Shown: positions 17,932 through 26,084 of the stretch, one piece after another
How the letters are laid out: each line of letters starts with the position of its first letter
Position numbering within the stretch: position 1 is the first letter of the stretch
From: Chitinophagaceae bacterium
GTDB lineage: Bacteria; Bacteroidota; Bacteroidia; Chitinophagales; Chitinophagaceae
Length of the DNA: 64,000 nt
Reading direction: 5' to 3'
Assembly: GCA_017307755.1 (NCBI GenBank)
Contig: JAFKGQ010000005.1
Location: forward strand, 62,001-126,000
Program-made: the position numbers and the translations under genes
Notes under the pieces: generated by a model
What the model saw: the letters and a program-made list of their open reading frames with translations, nothing else
Databases searched by the model: none
Told to the model about the DNA's origin: nothing

Positions 17932-19029
17932 TTATACTGTCACTTTCTCACATTGCTGTAAGAATGTTTCGTCCACATCGGCGCCCAGCCCAGGCGTCCC
18001 GGGTATCTCCAGGACATAACCTTTATAGCGTACACCCCCTGTCACGGGGTCTGTCTTATGACCCAGCAGACAGGTGTCCATATCATGGAAGATGATATTT
18101 TCGTGGGCCAGTGCGAAATGAGCAAATGCGGTGAGCGCTACACGGCTTTCCAGCATGCCGCCCATCATACAGGGTATATTATGTTGTTTGGCTGTCCGGT
18201 CAATTTCCTGTGCTTCCATAATGCCGCCTGATTTGGCGAATTTGATATTGATATAGTCGCAGGCGTGCTCCCTGATGAGCCTGGCTGCGTCGTGGTGATC
18301 GAAGACGCTTTCGTCGGCCATGATCTTTACGGGAGATTGTTTACGCAGCAGCGGCAGCTTGTGGTCGTCCCAGCGCCGCATGGGCTGCTCGCAGAACTGA
18401 ACATTATACGGACCCATGGCTGTCAGGGCGTCGATGGCCGTATCAAAATCCCAACCCTGGTTGGCATCTATCCTTAGCAGGATATCTTCACCCACGGCCT
18501 CTCTGATCCTTTTTACCCTTTCCACGTCTTCTTTGCCATTTTTCCCCAGCTTGATCTTGATGATCCTAACGCCATCTTCTTTGAACTGGATAGCCCTTGA
18601 GGCCATATTTTCCGGCGTATCGATGCCGATGGTCAAATCGGTTTCTATATCCTTTTTTGTACCGCCCAGGAACTGGTAGAGGGGTTGGTTGGACGCCTTT
18701 GCCGCCAGGTCGTACAGGGCCATGTCGAAGGCGCTTTTGATGGTGGCGTTGAAGGCGGTGAAAGCATGGAGTTCGGTCATGCGTTGTGAGATATCTTCGG
18801 CTTCCTTTCCTTTCCAGAGGGCGGCGAAATCCCTGGCCATTTCGAAACAGGTGGCCTGGGTTTCTCCTACGATCATCGGGAAGGCGGAACATTCTCCGAC
18901 GCCATAGTAGCCGGCATCGGTATGGATACGGATAAAAATATTCTGCGCATAATGCATGGTCCCTGTAGCGATGGTAAAGGGATGCATAGGGATACTGAGT
19001 TTATAGATGTCGGTCTTAAGGATCTTCAT
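17932..19029 (-). CDS. Dipeptide epimerase (enolase superfamily, L-Ala-D/L-Glu type)
   Basis: A 365-residue muconate-lactonising-enzyme-type protein. An N-terminal capping domain precedes the barrel. The catalytic KIKLG Lys pair is near residue 160 and the metal ligands lie in RIDANQGW (Asp), FCEQP (Glu) and MADES (Asp). The second catalytic Lys is in NIKFAKSGG, and the DMDTCLLG stretch near residue 320 matches dipeptide epimerases. It interconverts L-Ala-D-Glu and L-Ala-L-Glu or similar dipeptides from peptidoglycan turnover. The upstream D-aminoacylase-like gene ends four bases before its start, so the pair is one operon. Confidence 0.87.
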   Translation of the reverse strand: MKILKTDIYKLSIPMHPFTIATGTMHYAQNIFIRIHTDAGYYGVGECSAFPMIVGETQATCFEMARDFAALWKGKEAEDISQRMTELHAFTAFNATIKSAFDMALYDLAAKASNQPLYQFLGGTKKDIETDLTIGIDTPENMASRAIQFKEDGVRIIKIKLGKNGKEDVERVKRIREAVGEDILLRIDANQGWDFDTAIDALTAMGPYNVQFCEQPMRRWDDHKLPLLRKQSPVKIMADESVFDHHDAARLIREHACDYINIKFAKSGGIMEAQEIDRTAKQHNIPCMMGGMLESRVALTAFAHFALAHENIIFHDMDTCLLGHKTDPVTGGVRYKGYVLEIPGTPGLGADVDETFLQQCEKVTV

Positions 19030-19033
19030 GTTT

Positions 19034-20707
19034 TTATCGGGCTTTTAGTCCAGGTCCGAATACGGCTCTTCCGGGTTTTGCTCCCGTGTGCCGGCCGTCT
19101 TTCAGCACTTCCACGCCATTGACAAATACCCCGGATACGCCGGCAGCCAGTTGATGCGGCTGTTCATATGTAGCATTGGCGCGGATGGTGGCGGGATCAA
19201 AGATCACCACATCGGCAAAATTACCGGGCCGAAGTTCGCCCCTTTTTTTCAATTTTAGCCGGGCGGCTGCCAAACCGCTGAGTTTATATATGGCTTCTTC
19301 CAGGGGAATGACCTTTTCCTCGCGTACATAAGTGCCCAGCAGGCGTGAAAAATTACCATAGGCGCGGGGATGGGTGCTGCTTTTCAGGAATACGCCTTCG
19401 GGCGCCATACTGGCCGCATCGGAGCCAAAGCACATATATGGCAGCCGGATCTCTTTTTTTACGTTGTCCTCGTTCATCAGGAAATAGATGACCTCTACCC
19501 GGGAGTGATCTTCTACGACGAGGTTGATGATCGTCTCTTCGGGGCTCTCGTGCCGCATTTTTGCTATTTCGCTCAATCTTTTGCCTGTGAGGTATTTCAG
19601 AGAATCCTGTTTGAATCCCGCACAGATAATGTTTTCCGCCCCTGCCCCCAGGTAAAGGTTTTCCCAGTCATTGGTGGGCGTGGTCATTGCCTTTAGCGTC
19701 TTTTTTCGTATTTCGGGATTTTTTAGCCTTTCGATCCATTTGTCCAGTCCTCCTTCCTGTACGGAGGGGGGCATGGAGGCGTCAAAACCGGTGGCTCCGG
19801 CTGTATAAGTATACATACAGGCGGAGATATCCAGACCGGCTGCGCGGGCGCTGTCGATCTTTACGATCAGGGTATCCATTTTGCCCCAATTATTCCTGCC
19901 GGCTGCCTTGAGATGATAGAATACGGCCGGGATCCGGGCTTCCTTGGCGATGTGGATAAGCTCGTCGGATGCCTGTAGCAGTCTATTCCCTTCGCTGCGG
20001 ATATGGGAGATATAGATGCCGCCGTATGGTGCGGCGGTCTTGCACAGTTCTATCAGCTCATCGGTGCCTGCATAGAAGCCTGGCGCGTATATAAGGGCGG
20101 AGCCGATGCCCAGCGCTCCTTCTTCCATGGCTTGTCTGACCAATCCCTTCATTTTATCCAGTTCCTGTTTGGAAGGAGCGCGATTGGCGTCGCCCAAGAC
20201 GTTCTCGCGGATGGTGGCAGCGCCGACAAAGGAAGCTATATTAGTGGATACCCCCTTTTTTTCCAGATAGGTCAGGTAGTCTTTTAGGGTTGTCCATTTG
20301 ATGTTGTATTTTATATCGCCCTGGTTTTTTTCGTCCAGCTTCTTCATGGTATCGGTGAGGGGGCCCATGGAGTTGCCTTCCCCGAACACTTCCAGGGTAA
20401 CGCCCTGGCTTATAGCGCCCAGCGAGCGGCCATCCTGGAGCAGGGAGGAGACGGACCAACTCTGCATGTCGATGAACCCCGGACTGACCGCCTTGCCGGT
20501 AGCGTCGATATCACGCTGTTTGGCGGCGGCTCCCGAGAGGTCCCCGATAAAGGCGATCGTGTCGCCGTTGATACCGAGGTCTTTTTGCAGGGGGGAGTGG
20601 CCTGTACCGTCATAAACTGTTCCGTGGCGGATGATGATGTCGTAAGAGGGGGTGTTGTGGCAGGCGTATAGGAATATGCAGATGTGTAACCAGCTGTATT
20701 TTCTCAT
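19034..20707 (-). CDS. N-acyl-D-amino-acid deacylase-like amidohydrolase lipoprotein
   Basis: A 557-residue D-aminoacylase-type amidohydrolase. A signal sequence with the lipobox-like LYAC near residue 15 suggests a lipoprotein. Family marks include GVTLEVFGEG, YISHIRSEG, VFYHLKAAG, CFGSDAAS, HPRAYGNFSRLLG and the late LRPGNFADVVIFDP. The first metal motif, normally GFIDxHxH, reads GFIDMQSWS, so the two His ligands of the usual first site are absent. It may use a single metal. Its pairing with the dipeptide epimerase suggests a role in D-amino-acid or muropeptide catabolism. Confidence 0.82.
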   Translation of the reverse strand: MRKYSWLHICIFLYACHNTPSYDIIIRHGTVYDGTGHSPLQKDLGINGDTIAFIGDLSGAAAKQRDIDATGKAVSPGFIDMQSWSVSSLLQDGRSLGAISQGVTLEVFGEGNSMGPLTDTMKKLDEKNQGDIKYNIKWTTLKDYLTYLEKKGVSTNIASFVGAATIRENVLGDANRAPSKQELDKMKGLVRQAMEEGALGIGSALIYAPGFYAGTDELIELCKTAAPYGGIYISHIRSEGNRLLQASDELIHIAKEARIPAVFYHLKAAGRNNWGKMDTLIVKIDSARAAGLDISACMYTYTAGATGFDASMPPSVQEGGLDKWIERLKNPEIRKKTLKAMTTPTNDWENLYLGAGAENIICAGFKQDSLKYLTGKRLSEIAKMRHESPEETIINLVVEDHSRVEVIYFLMNEDNVKKEIRLPYMCFGSDAASMAPEGVFLKSSTHPRAYGNFSRLLGTYVREEKVIPLEEAIYKLSGLAAARLKLKKRGELRPGNFADVVIFDPATIRANATYEQPHQLAAGVSGVFVNGVEVLKDGRHTGAKPGRAVFGPGLKAR

Positions 20708-20733
20708 GCATGGGGTATTTACCCGAATATAGT

Positions 20734-20741
20734 TACTTTTG
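20734..20741 (+). promoter_or_regulatory. -7 box for proline dehydrogenase
   Basis: TACTTTTG matches TAnnTTTG and ends 22 bp before the ATG at 20764. It shows that the longer in-frame start at 20710 lies upstream of the transcript and is not used. Confidence 0.6.
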
Positions 20742-20763
20742 CCCGCAAATCAGGTCCCTTGAT

Positions 20764-22005
20764 ATGAATGCAGACCCCGGATCTATATCTTTTGACAATA
20801 CAGAGAATGCCTTCGAGTACAAATCCGACAAAGAGCTAAAAAAAGCGGCTTTTTTATTTTCCAGCATGGGGAATGCTGCCCTGGTAAAGCTGGGGACGCG
20901 GCTGACACCCTGGATGATCCGTAGCGGTCTGCCTGTGAAAGGGCTGATCCGGGATACGATCTTTGCCCAATTCGTAGGGGGGGAGACCCTGGAAGAAACG
21001 GCTGCTGTCGCCCATAAATTGGGAAAATACCATGTGCAGGTGATCCTGGACTATGGGGTGGAAGGGGGTGATGAAGGAGAAGAAGGTTTTGACCATGCCT
21101 GTGGGGAGTTTATCAGGGTGATCGATTATGCAGCCACCCAGTCCAATATCCCTTTTATGAGTGTAAAAGTGACCGGAATTGCCCGTTTTGGGCTGCTGGA
21201 AAAGCTGGATCGGGGGGTAGGCAGTCCGGGGGAAGGGGGGAGTCTGATGATGCGGTATAACCGGGCTGTAGCGGCATTGACCAACCAGGAGCGGGAGGAA
21301 TGGGAGCGGGTACAGCAACGAATGGAGCGTATCTGCCGGGAGGCGGAAGCAAAAAAGGTGGGAGTATTGATCGATGCGGAGGAAACCTGGATACAGGATC
21401 CTGTGGATGTCTTGACCATCCTTATGATGGATAAGATGAACAAGGAAGGCCGGGTGACGGTGTACAATACGATCCAGTTGTATCGACAGGATAGGTTAAG
21501 CTTTTTAAAAGATTGTCATGAGGCGGCTGTACAACGGGGTTTTGTCCTTGGGGCCAAGCTGGTGCGGGGAGCTTATATGGAAAAGGAGCGCAGGCGGGCC
21601 GGGGAGATCGGATATCCTTCACCTATACAGCCTGATAAAGCTGCATCGGACAGGGATTATAACCTGGCGCTGGAATTTTGTGTTACCCATTTAGACAGGA
21701 TAGCGTTGATCGTCGCCTCGCACAATGAATACAGTAATTTATATGCTGTGCAGCTGCTGCAGGAGCGAGGTTTGCCCCTGAACCATCCGCATATTCATTT
21801 TTCCCAGCTGTATGGGATGAGCGATAATATTACGTTCAATCTGGCAAAGGCGGGTTGTCCTGTGAGCAAGTACCTGCCTTTTGGGCCTATCAGGGATGTG
21901 GTGCCGTACCTGATGCGGCGGGCACAGGAGAATAGCTCGGTGTCCGGGCAGACGGGGCGTGAGCTCGGGTTGATCAGGAAGGAGTTGAAGAGGAGAGGGG
22001 TATAA
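20764..22005 (+). CDS. Proline dehydrogenase (monofunctional PRODH)
   Basis: A 413-residue FAD-dependent (beta/alpha)8 barrel oxidising L-proline to pyrroline-5-carboxylate. Signature segments are LIDAEETWIQDP, YNTIQLYRQDRL, GAKLVRGAYMEKER (Arg/Tyr substrate contacts), LIVASHNEYS, SQLYGMSDN and the final YLPFGPIRDVVPYLMRRAQENSS split across strand 8 and helix 8. It is eukaryote/Bacteroidota-like and lacks the PutA aldehyde dehydrogenase module, so the P5C dehydrogenase must be encoded elsewhere. The start is set by the promoter box at 20734. The 3' end overlaps the convergent hypothetical gene by 32 bp. Confidence 0.94.
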   Translation: MNADPGSISFDNTENAFEYKSDKELKKAAFLFSSMGNAALVKLGTRLTPWMIRSGLPVKGLIRDTIFAQFVGGETLEETAAVAHKLGKYHVQVILDYGVEGGDEGEEGFDHACGEFIRVIDYAATQSNIPFMSVKVTGIARFGLLEKLDRGVGSPGEGGSLMMRYNRAVAALTNQEREEWERVQQRMERICREAEAKKVGVLIDAEETWIQDPVDVLTILMMDKMNKEGRVTVYNTIQLYRQDRLSFLKDCHEAAVQRGFVLGAKLVRGAYMEKERRRAGEIGYPSPIQPDKAASDRDYNLALEFCVTHLDRIALIVASHNEYSNLYAVQLLQERGLPLNHPHIHFSQLYGMSDNITFNLAKAGCPVSKYLPFGPIRDVVPYLMRRAQENSSVSGQTGRELGLIRKELKRRGV

Positions 22006-22876
22006 AGGGAAGGGACATTGTATCCCGTCTGATGTTTTGTTGCGGGAGTTTTAGCGCCATCTGGTCAGGTGGTAATAACAGCCCTGAAATATTAATGGAG
22101 CTGTCGTCGTTGAAAATAATCTCTGTTCTTTTAAGCCCTTCCAAGCCTTTACTACCACCATACAGCACTACTTCCCGGATATCTTTTTTGTCGTATGTAA
22201 CAGGAGCGCCGACCGGGCCAAAGCGGAATAATGGATTACCTCTGCTGATGGTCAGGACCCTGTCATTGGAAGCGCGATAGTGGTTGATGAAGGATGCAAT
22301 CAGGAGGATAGCAGGAATAGCCATCAGCAAGGAGACGGCGACGATGATGATCACTTTTTCTGTCGTTGGACGGGATCTTGGGTGTATTGTCGCCGCCAGT
22401 GACAGCATAATCAGCGGCGCGAGGAAAAGGAGTGCCGAGAAAGAAATGCCCAATAGCGTGGGCGCCGGGCGCATCGTATAATTGAAGTCTTTTGTTTCAA
22501 AGTGGATCTTGTTGTTGACGAATGGCGTTGGCTGAAGTTTGAAAGATGAGAGGTCGAGGTTATTGTCGAAAAAGGATTGGAGGAAGGGGTGAGCTTCAGG
22601 GATGGTGGCTATAGAATGCGTATAGAGATGATTTTTCCCATCGAGATAATAAAGGATGAATTTGTCGTGGTAGTAGGTGGCAAGCTTTAGGTAGTTACCG
22701 GAAGGGCCTTCGATGGTAATGGAGGGGTTGGTGGGGCTGATGGTGATGTGGTCCCGTTGCTGTGTCCAGGGGAAGTGTTCGATGAGGTCGAGGGTTTCGG
22801 GCCAGGAGCGTTGTTTTAGTTCCGAGAATTCACCGGGCTCGTAGTTGTTTAGCTGGATCTTGGTAAGGGGGGACAA
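21974..22876 (-). CDS. Hypothetical membrane protein with two transmembrane segments
   Basis: A 300-residue protein not recognised. The N-terminal 140 residues are soluble with beta-strand character. They are followed by two hydrophobic segments (about residues 142-162 and 174-195) and then a C-terminal beta-rich domain (RVLTISRGNPLFRFG, EVVLYGGSKGLEGLKRTEIIFNDDSSINISG) resembling a PH-like membrane-associated fold. It converges on and overlaps the end of proline dehydrogenase. Its upstream end is 64 bp from tRNA-Val. Confidence 0.6.
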   Translation of the reverse strand: MSPLTKIQLNNYEPGEFSELKQRSWPETLDLIEHFPWTQQRDHITISPTNPSITIEGPSGNYLKLATYYHDKFILYYLDGKNHLYTHSIATIPEAHPFLQSFFDNNLDLSSFKLQPTPFVNNKIHFETKDFNYTMRPAPTLLGISFSALLFLAPLIMLSLAATIHPRSRPTTEKVIIIVAVSLLMAIPAILLIASFINHYRASNDRVLTISRGNPLFRFGPVGAPVTYDKKDIREVVLYGGSKGLEGLKRTEIIFNDDSSINISGLLLPPDQMALKLPQQNIRRDTMSLPFIPLSSSTPS

Positions 22877-22940
22877 AGGTTTTTTTTATAGGATAAATAT
22901 AAAAAAATCTTTACCTTCGTGCCCTGTTATTTTGATAGAT

Positions 22941-23014
22941 GGATCGTTAGCTCAGTTGGTTAGAGTACTTCCTTGACATGGAAGGGGTCACCGGTTCGAA
23001 TCCTGTACGATCCA
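22941..23014 (+). tRNA. tRNA-Val (anticodon GAC)
   Basis: A 74-nt cloverleaf. The acceptor arm is GGATCGT / ACGATCC with discriminator A. The D-arm lies in GCTCAGTTGGTTAGAG, the anticodon stem is CTTCC / GGAAG around loop TTGACAT, and the T-arm loop is GGTTCGAATCC. The 3' CCA is not encoded. A terminator follows at once. Confidence 0.97.
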
Positions 23015-23183
23015 CAAGGCCTCGCACGATAGTGCGGGGCTATTTTTTTGCGCAGCGGTGAAAGCTGGCTTTCACAAGCGGAGCGAAAGAATAGCCCGAT
23101 CCCGCGATAGCGGGATGAGAGGCCTTGGGTAAGGAGGCCGCCGGAGGCTAAGGGATCAGTGCAAGTAATCCTGTACGATCCAC
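22999..23183. repeat. Duplicated tRNA-Val 3' end flanking a structured 170-bp element
   Basis: The last 17 bases of the tRNA region, AATCCTGTACGATCCAC (22999-23015), recur exactly at 23167-23183, 168 bp downstream. Between them lie nested inverted arms: AAGGCCTC (23016-23023) with GAGGCCTT (23119-23126), and GGGCTATT (23037-23044) with AATAGCCC (23090-23097). Two perfect hairpins, TGAAAGC-TG-GCTTTCA (23059-23074) and ATCCCGC-GATA-GCGGGAT (23099-23116), are also present. No integrase or protein gene lies between. It could be a decayed tandem tRNA copy or a small mobile repeat targeting tRNA ends. Confidence 0.7.
23019..23049 (+). terminator. Terminator after tRNA-Val
   Basis: Stem GCCTCGCAC / GTGCGGGGC (one G-T pair) with loop GATA, then TATTTTTTT. 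It starts four bases after the tRNA. Confidence 0.85.
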
Positions 23184-23199
23184 GAATCTAATTATGAAG

Positions 23200-23223
23200 G
23201 CGCATCCCCGCGATGCGCTTTTT
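23200..23223 (+). terminator. Second terminator, after the repeated tRNA end
   Basis: Stem GCGCATC / GATGCGC with loop CCCGC, followed by five T. It stands at the same place relative to the 23167-23183 tRNA-end copy as the first terminator does to the real tRNA, within about 20 bp. This supports a decayed duplicate transcription unit. Confidence 0.65.
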
Positions 23224-23675
23224 CATTTAGTAGTGTGAAGATTTGCCTCGATGCAGGGGGCGGCGATCTTTTCGAGGTGTCTATACTTGATAAAGAGATA
23301 AACAGACAATACCAGCAATATTTTAGAGAGGATAAATATTGCAATGAAGGCAGTTCTCCAATATTTGTGAACACGCAGAGTTATAGATTTGTTCGAAACA
23401 GGATAAAAGGTTTCATTGGATGTGGTTTGTTTATCCTTATGTTGCTCGTCAATGGCCGTCATGATCCGCTGTCTGACCAGTTCTTTGGGAAAGTCGTGTA
23501 TATAGGTGAGATTCCCGTTGATCCATCCCAGATCTGCAAACCTTTCCGTCAGGATCATATGGTAGGGGGATTGGCGCTGCCATGTATTCAACTGGGAAAC
23601 CTCCTCGTCGGTGTTGCTCATGTCCCATGCTTGTCGCAGGATCAGGGATAAAATATGGTTGCTCTCTTCTTTCAT
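23223..23675 (-). CDS. Short putative anti-sigma factor (FecR-like N-terminus, no periplasmic sensor)
   Basis: A 150-residue protein whose start overlaps the stop of the ECF sigma gene by four bases (ATGA), the usual arrangement of sigma/anti-sigma pairs. The N-terminal 95 residues are cytoplasmic and helical (NTDEEVSQLNTWQRQSPYH). One transmembrane helix lies at about residues 108-133 (TAFIAIFILSKILLVLSVYLF). Only about 17 residues follow, so the FecR beta domain that contacts a TonB receptor is missing. It may be a truncated relic or a membrane tether working without a receptor. Confidence 0.6.
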   Translation of the reverse strand: MKEESNHILSLILRQAWDMSNTDEEVSQLNTWQRQSPYHMILTERFADLGWINGNLTYIHDFPKELVRQRIMTAIDEQHKDKQTTSNETFYPVSNKSITLRVHKYWRTAFIAIFILSKILLVLSVYLFIKYRHLEKIAAPCIEANLHTTK

Positions 23676-24244
23676 AAATTTGTTTGACCGTTTTCAAATA
23701 TTTCTATTATCAAAAAGATGAAAGCAATTTTTGTATATTGTTCCTTTCCGAGGCGGGCCCTTAATTTTATCAATCCATCGTTGCGCTGGTTATAAACTGT
23801 CTTGATAGCAGAGCCTCTTATTCTGGCTATTTCCTGCATCGTCAACCCGTCTACGAATAATCCTTTTAATACGCTGCTCTCTCCGGGCGGCAAGTTATCC
23901 AGCTGAGTATATATCCAGTTCAACCATTCGCTGCTAATACACTCCATTTCGAAATAATCAACATCTTTCAACTGATCAAGGTACTCCATCCACTGGTCAT
24001 TTGTCTTTTTCGCCTTCCGGAAGTCAATCGCGGTACGCCATGCAACCATGTACAACCAGTTTTTTACATGCTCCGTGGACTCGATCTGGCGCCGATTGGC
24101 CCATAACTTTATAAAGGTTTCCTGAAGCAAGTCCTCTGCATCCTGGCTGCCTGCGCCAAGACGTCTTAGGAAAGCATAGATACGTTGGCTGTACTGATTA
24201 TAGTAGAGGTCGAAACCCTCCTTGTCAATGTAAAATAATGACAT
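23672..24244 (-). CDS. ECF RNA polymerase sigma factor (FecI/sigma-24 type)
   Basis: A 190-residue sigma factor. Region 2 includes the YAFLRRLGAGSQDAEDLLQETFIKLW helices (-10 and core binding). Region 4 (about residues 120-170) has the helix-turn-helix GLTMQEIARIRGSAIKTVYNQRNDG. The C-terminus has a hydrophobic stretch (IAFIFLIIEIF) beyond region 4, unusual for ECF factors. It is translationally coupled to the short anti-sigma-like gene. No TonB receptor follows, so the target regulon is not local. Confidence 0.88.
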   Translation of the reverse strand: MSLFYIDKEGFDLYYNQYSQRIYAFLRRLGAGSQDAEDLLQETFIKLWANRRQIESTEHVKNWLYMVAWRTAIDFRKAKKTNDQWMEYLDQLKDVDYFEMECISSEWLNWIYTQLDNLPPGESSVLKGLFVDGLTMQEIARIRGSAIKTVYNQRNDGLIKLRARLGKEQYTKIAFIFLIIEIFENGQTNL

Positions 24245-24285
24245 ACGTAATTACAACACCTTTTGTGATAAAAAGTATGGTTTAT

Positions 24286-24501
24286 TCAATATTCGGTTGT
24301 TTCTATTCGCATCTGATGGTAACGCCATAGTTCACTGGCTGCCCACTTACAGAACCTCAATAACACGAGAACCGACGGCAGGCATCCTGCGGATAGGGTC
24401 CACCTATGCACAATTATCCCATACACAAGGAGGCCAATAGCCGCCGTATAGGTACCTAACACAATGATATTAAAGATGATAATTTGCCGCCCTAGCCCCA
24501 A
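24286..24501 (-). CDS. Hypothetical small membrane protein, possibly a gene remnant
   Basis: A 71-residue frame from a TTG at 24501, with two hydrophobic stretches and a charged tail (ELWRYHQMRIETTEY). The same frame is open upstream to a stop near 24630 and encodes further protein-like sequence (FFYWAVGKFLWLVVINKNV) but no ATG. This suggests either an unusual start or the 3' part of a decayed membrane-protein gene. The flanking stretches 24245-24285 and about 24634-24652 hold nothing else recognisable. The base composition is AT-rich compared with the neighbours. Confidence 0.35.
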   Translation of the reverse strand: MGLGRQIIIFNIIVLGTYTAAIGLLVYGIIVHRWTLSAGCLPSVLVLLRFCKWAASELWRYHQMRIETTEY

Positions 24502-24652
24502 GCGGTATATTTTGGACGGCTTTTTGTCTTTTTTCGGGTATAGTTGGTGTCTTGGAATCGTTATGACGTTTTTATTAATTACGACCAGCCATAAGAATTT
24601 TCCTACCGCCCAATAGAAAAAATGTTGTCTAAAAAACGATCAAATGCCGTTA

Positions 24653-26080
24653 CTACGCTTCAAATAATGCATCCATCGTCAGCTCATTTTGCACCAGAGA
24701 GAGGGCATGCATGTTCCTGTTCAGTCCGTATGTTGTGATCATGGTTAGGAAAACAGCTTTTCGGGTTTGGGTCTGTTCCCGGAATAGCGATACCTTGGTT
24801 CTCAGCTCTTCTGCGTACTTTTTGTCGATGGTAAAGGTGTCGATAGAAAACTTCGTTTCACAAAGGTTTATGACCCTATCATTTCGTTCCAGGACCAAAT
24901 CGATCTGCGCGCCTTTTTGTTTTGTGTTACCGGTCCAGGATGAAGCAGTCGTTTGCACACCGGCAATTCCCAAACCTTTTTTGATCTGTGGTAGATGGGC
25001 AAAACATACCTGTTCGAAAGCATAGCCGGCCCAGGCGAGCTGCTTGGGTGTATTAAGTCCTGTCAGCCAGTGATTTTCGTCCAATGTGTTTTCCCGGTTA
25101 ATAAATTTTAAATAAAAAAGAGAATAAAAGTCGGTGAGCTGGTAAAGGCTGTTTTTTTCCTTTCTACCATAGAAGTTATATTTTTTGATAAAGTTGCTCT
25201 CCTCCAATTCCAATAGTGTCCTTGTAGTGGCGCCACCGCCAGGCATTTTTGCCGCCCTGATCAATTCTTCACGAGTCATCCCTTTTGCCTTTTTACTAAG
25301 TGCTTCAATGACGGAAATGTGCTTTTCGGCATTGTTGAACAAAGACCTGTATAGGGTATCAAATTCATTAAATAATATACCCTCCGGATTAAAGCATAGT
25401 TTATTGATATTCTGCGCGGCGCTTCTACCTGTATCAACCTGTTTCAGGTAGAAGGGGATGCCTCCCATCACCATATATAATTGTATAAGCTGATACCTGT
25501 CATAGGCACCCGATCTGCTACTAAAATACTGTTCGCATTCGTGTAGTGTGAAAGGATCCAACTTCATGCGATGGGTTACTCTGTTGTATAAGCCGCCTTT
25601 GTTACGAATAAGTGTATTGATCATCCATGAGGCTGCAGAACCGCAAACAATGAGTAAAATATCTTTCCTGGCGCTTGCCCAGGAATTCCAGAAGTACTCC
25701 AATGCCTGGATAAACCCGGATCTTGGGGTATCCAGCCAGGGCATTTCGTCCAGGAATACAATCTTTTTTTTAGTTTTCTTTTTTTCAAGCACCGATGAGA
25801 GCTGATCAAAAGCGTTAAGCCAGCTATTCGCCGGAATGGTGATTATTCCTGTCGAATCATATTTTGTAATAGCTAAATGAAAATTGGATAATTGCTGTGT
25901 CAGGGTTACATTGGCCATTCCGGTGAGGTAAAAATCGAACTTATTTTTAAACGCCTCCCTGACCAGGAACGTTTTCCCCACTCTCCGTCTTCCATATATG
26001 GCAATGAATTCCGATGCTCCGGTATTTGACAGGCGATTAAATTCAGTCAACTCTTTTTTTCTACCGATGAGGCTCTCCAT
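24653..26080 (-). CDS. AAA-family ATPase with C-terminal DUF234/nuclease-like domain
   Basis: About 475 residues from the ATG at 26080. Near the N-terminus is MESLIGRKKELTEFNRL, then the P-loop IYGRRRVGKT and Walker B VFLDEMPW. A winged-helix region follows and the C-terminal DUF234 part has QIDLVLERNDRVINLCETKFS, which resembles a PD-(D/E)xK nuclease core (D, E-x-K). This architecture is widespread in archaea and Bacteroidota, often horizontally moved; its function is not settled. An upstream in-frame start at 26149 would run through the 52-bp tandem repeat and add non-conserved residues. The gene is visibly AT-richer than its surroundings. Confidence 0.85.
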   Translation of the reverse strand: MESLIGRKKELTEFNRLSNTGASEFIAIYGRRRVGKTFLVREAFKNKFDFYLTGMANVTLTQQLSNFHLAITKYDSTGIITIPANSWLNAFDQLSSVLEKKKTKKKIVFLDEMPWLDTPRSGFIQALEYFWNSWASARKDILLIVCGSAASWMINTLIRNKGGLYNRVTHRMKLDPFTLHECEQYFSSRSGAYDRYQLIQLYMVMGGIPFYLKQVDTGRSAAQNINKLCFNPEGILFNEFDTLYRSLFNNAEKHISVIEALSKKAKGMTREELIRAAKMPGGGATTRTLLELEESNFIKKYNFYGRKEKNSLYQLTDFYSLFYLKFINRENTLDENHWLTGLNTPKQLAWAGYAFEQVCFAHLPQIKKGLGIAGVQTTASSWTGNTKQKGAQIDLVLERNDRVINLCETKFSIDTFTIDKKYAEELRTKVSLFREQTQTRKAVFLTMITTYGLNRNMHALSLVQNELTMDALFEA

Positions 26081-26084
26081 ATGG

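Noticed and set aside
21974..22005. The overlap of proline dehydrogenase and the hypothetical gene as a sign of a wrong gene call
   Set aside because: Both frames are good. A 32-bp convergent overlap only affects the non-conserved tails and is tolerated.
23016..23126. A CRISPR array or riboswitch
   Set aside because: There are nested inverted repeats but no regularly spaced direct repeats, and no downstream gene on the same strand to regulate.
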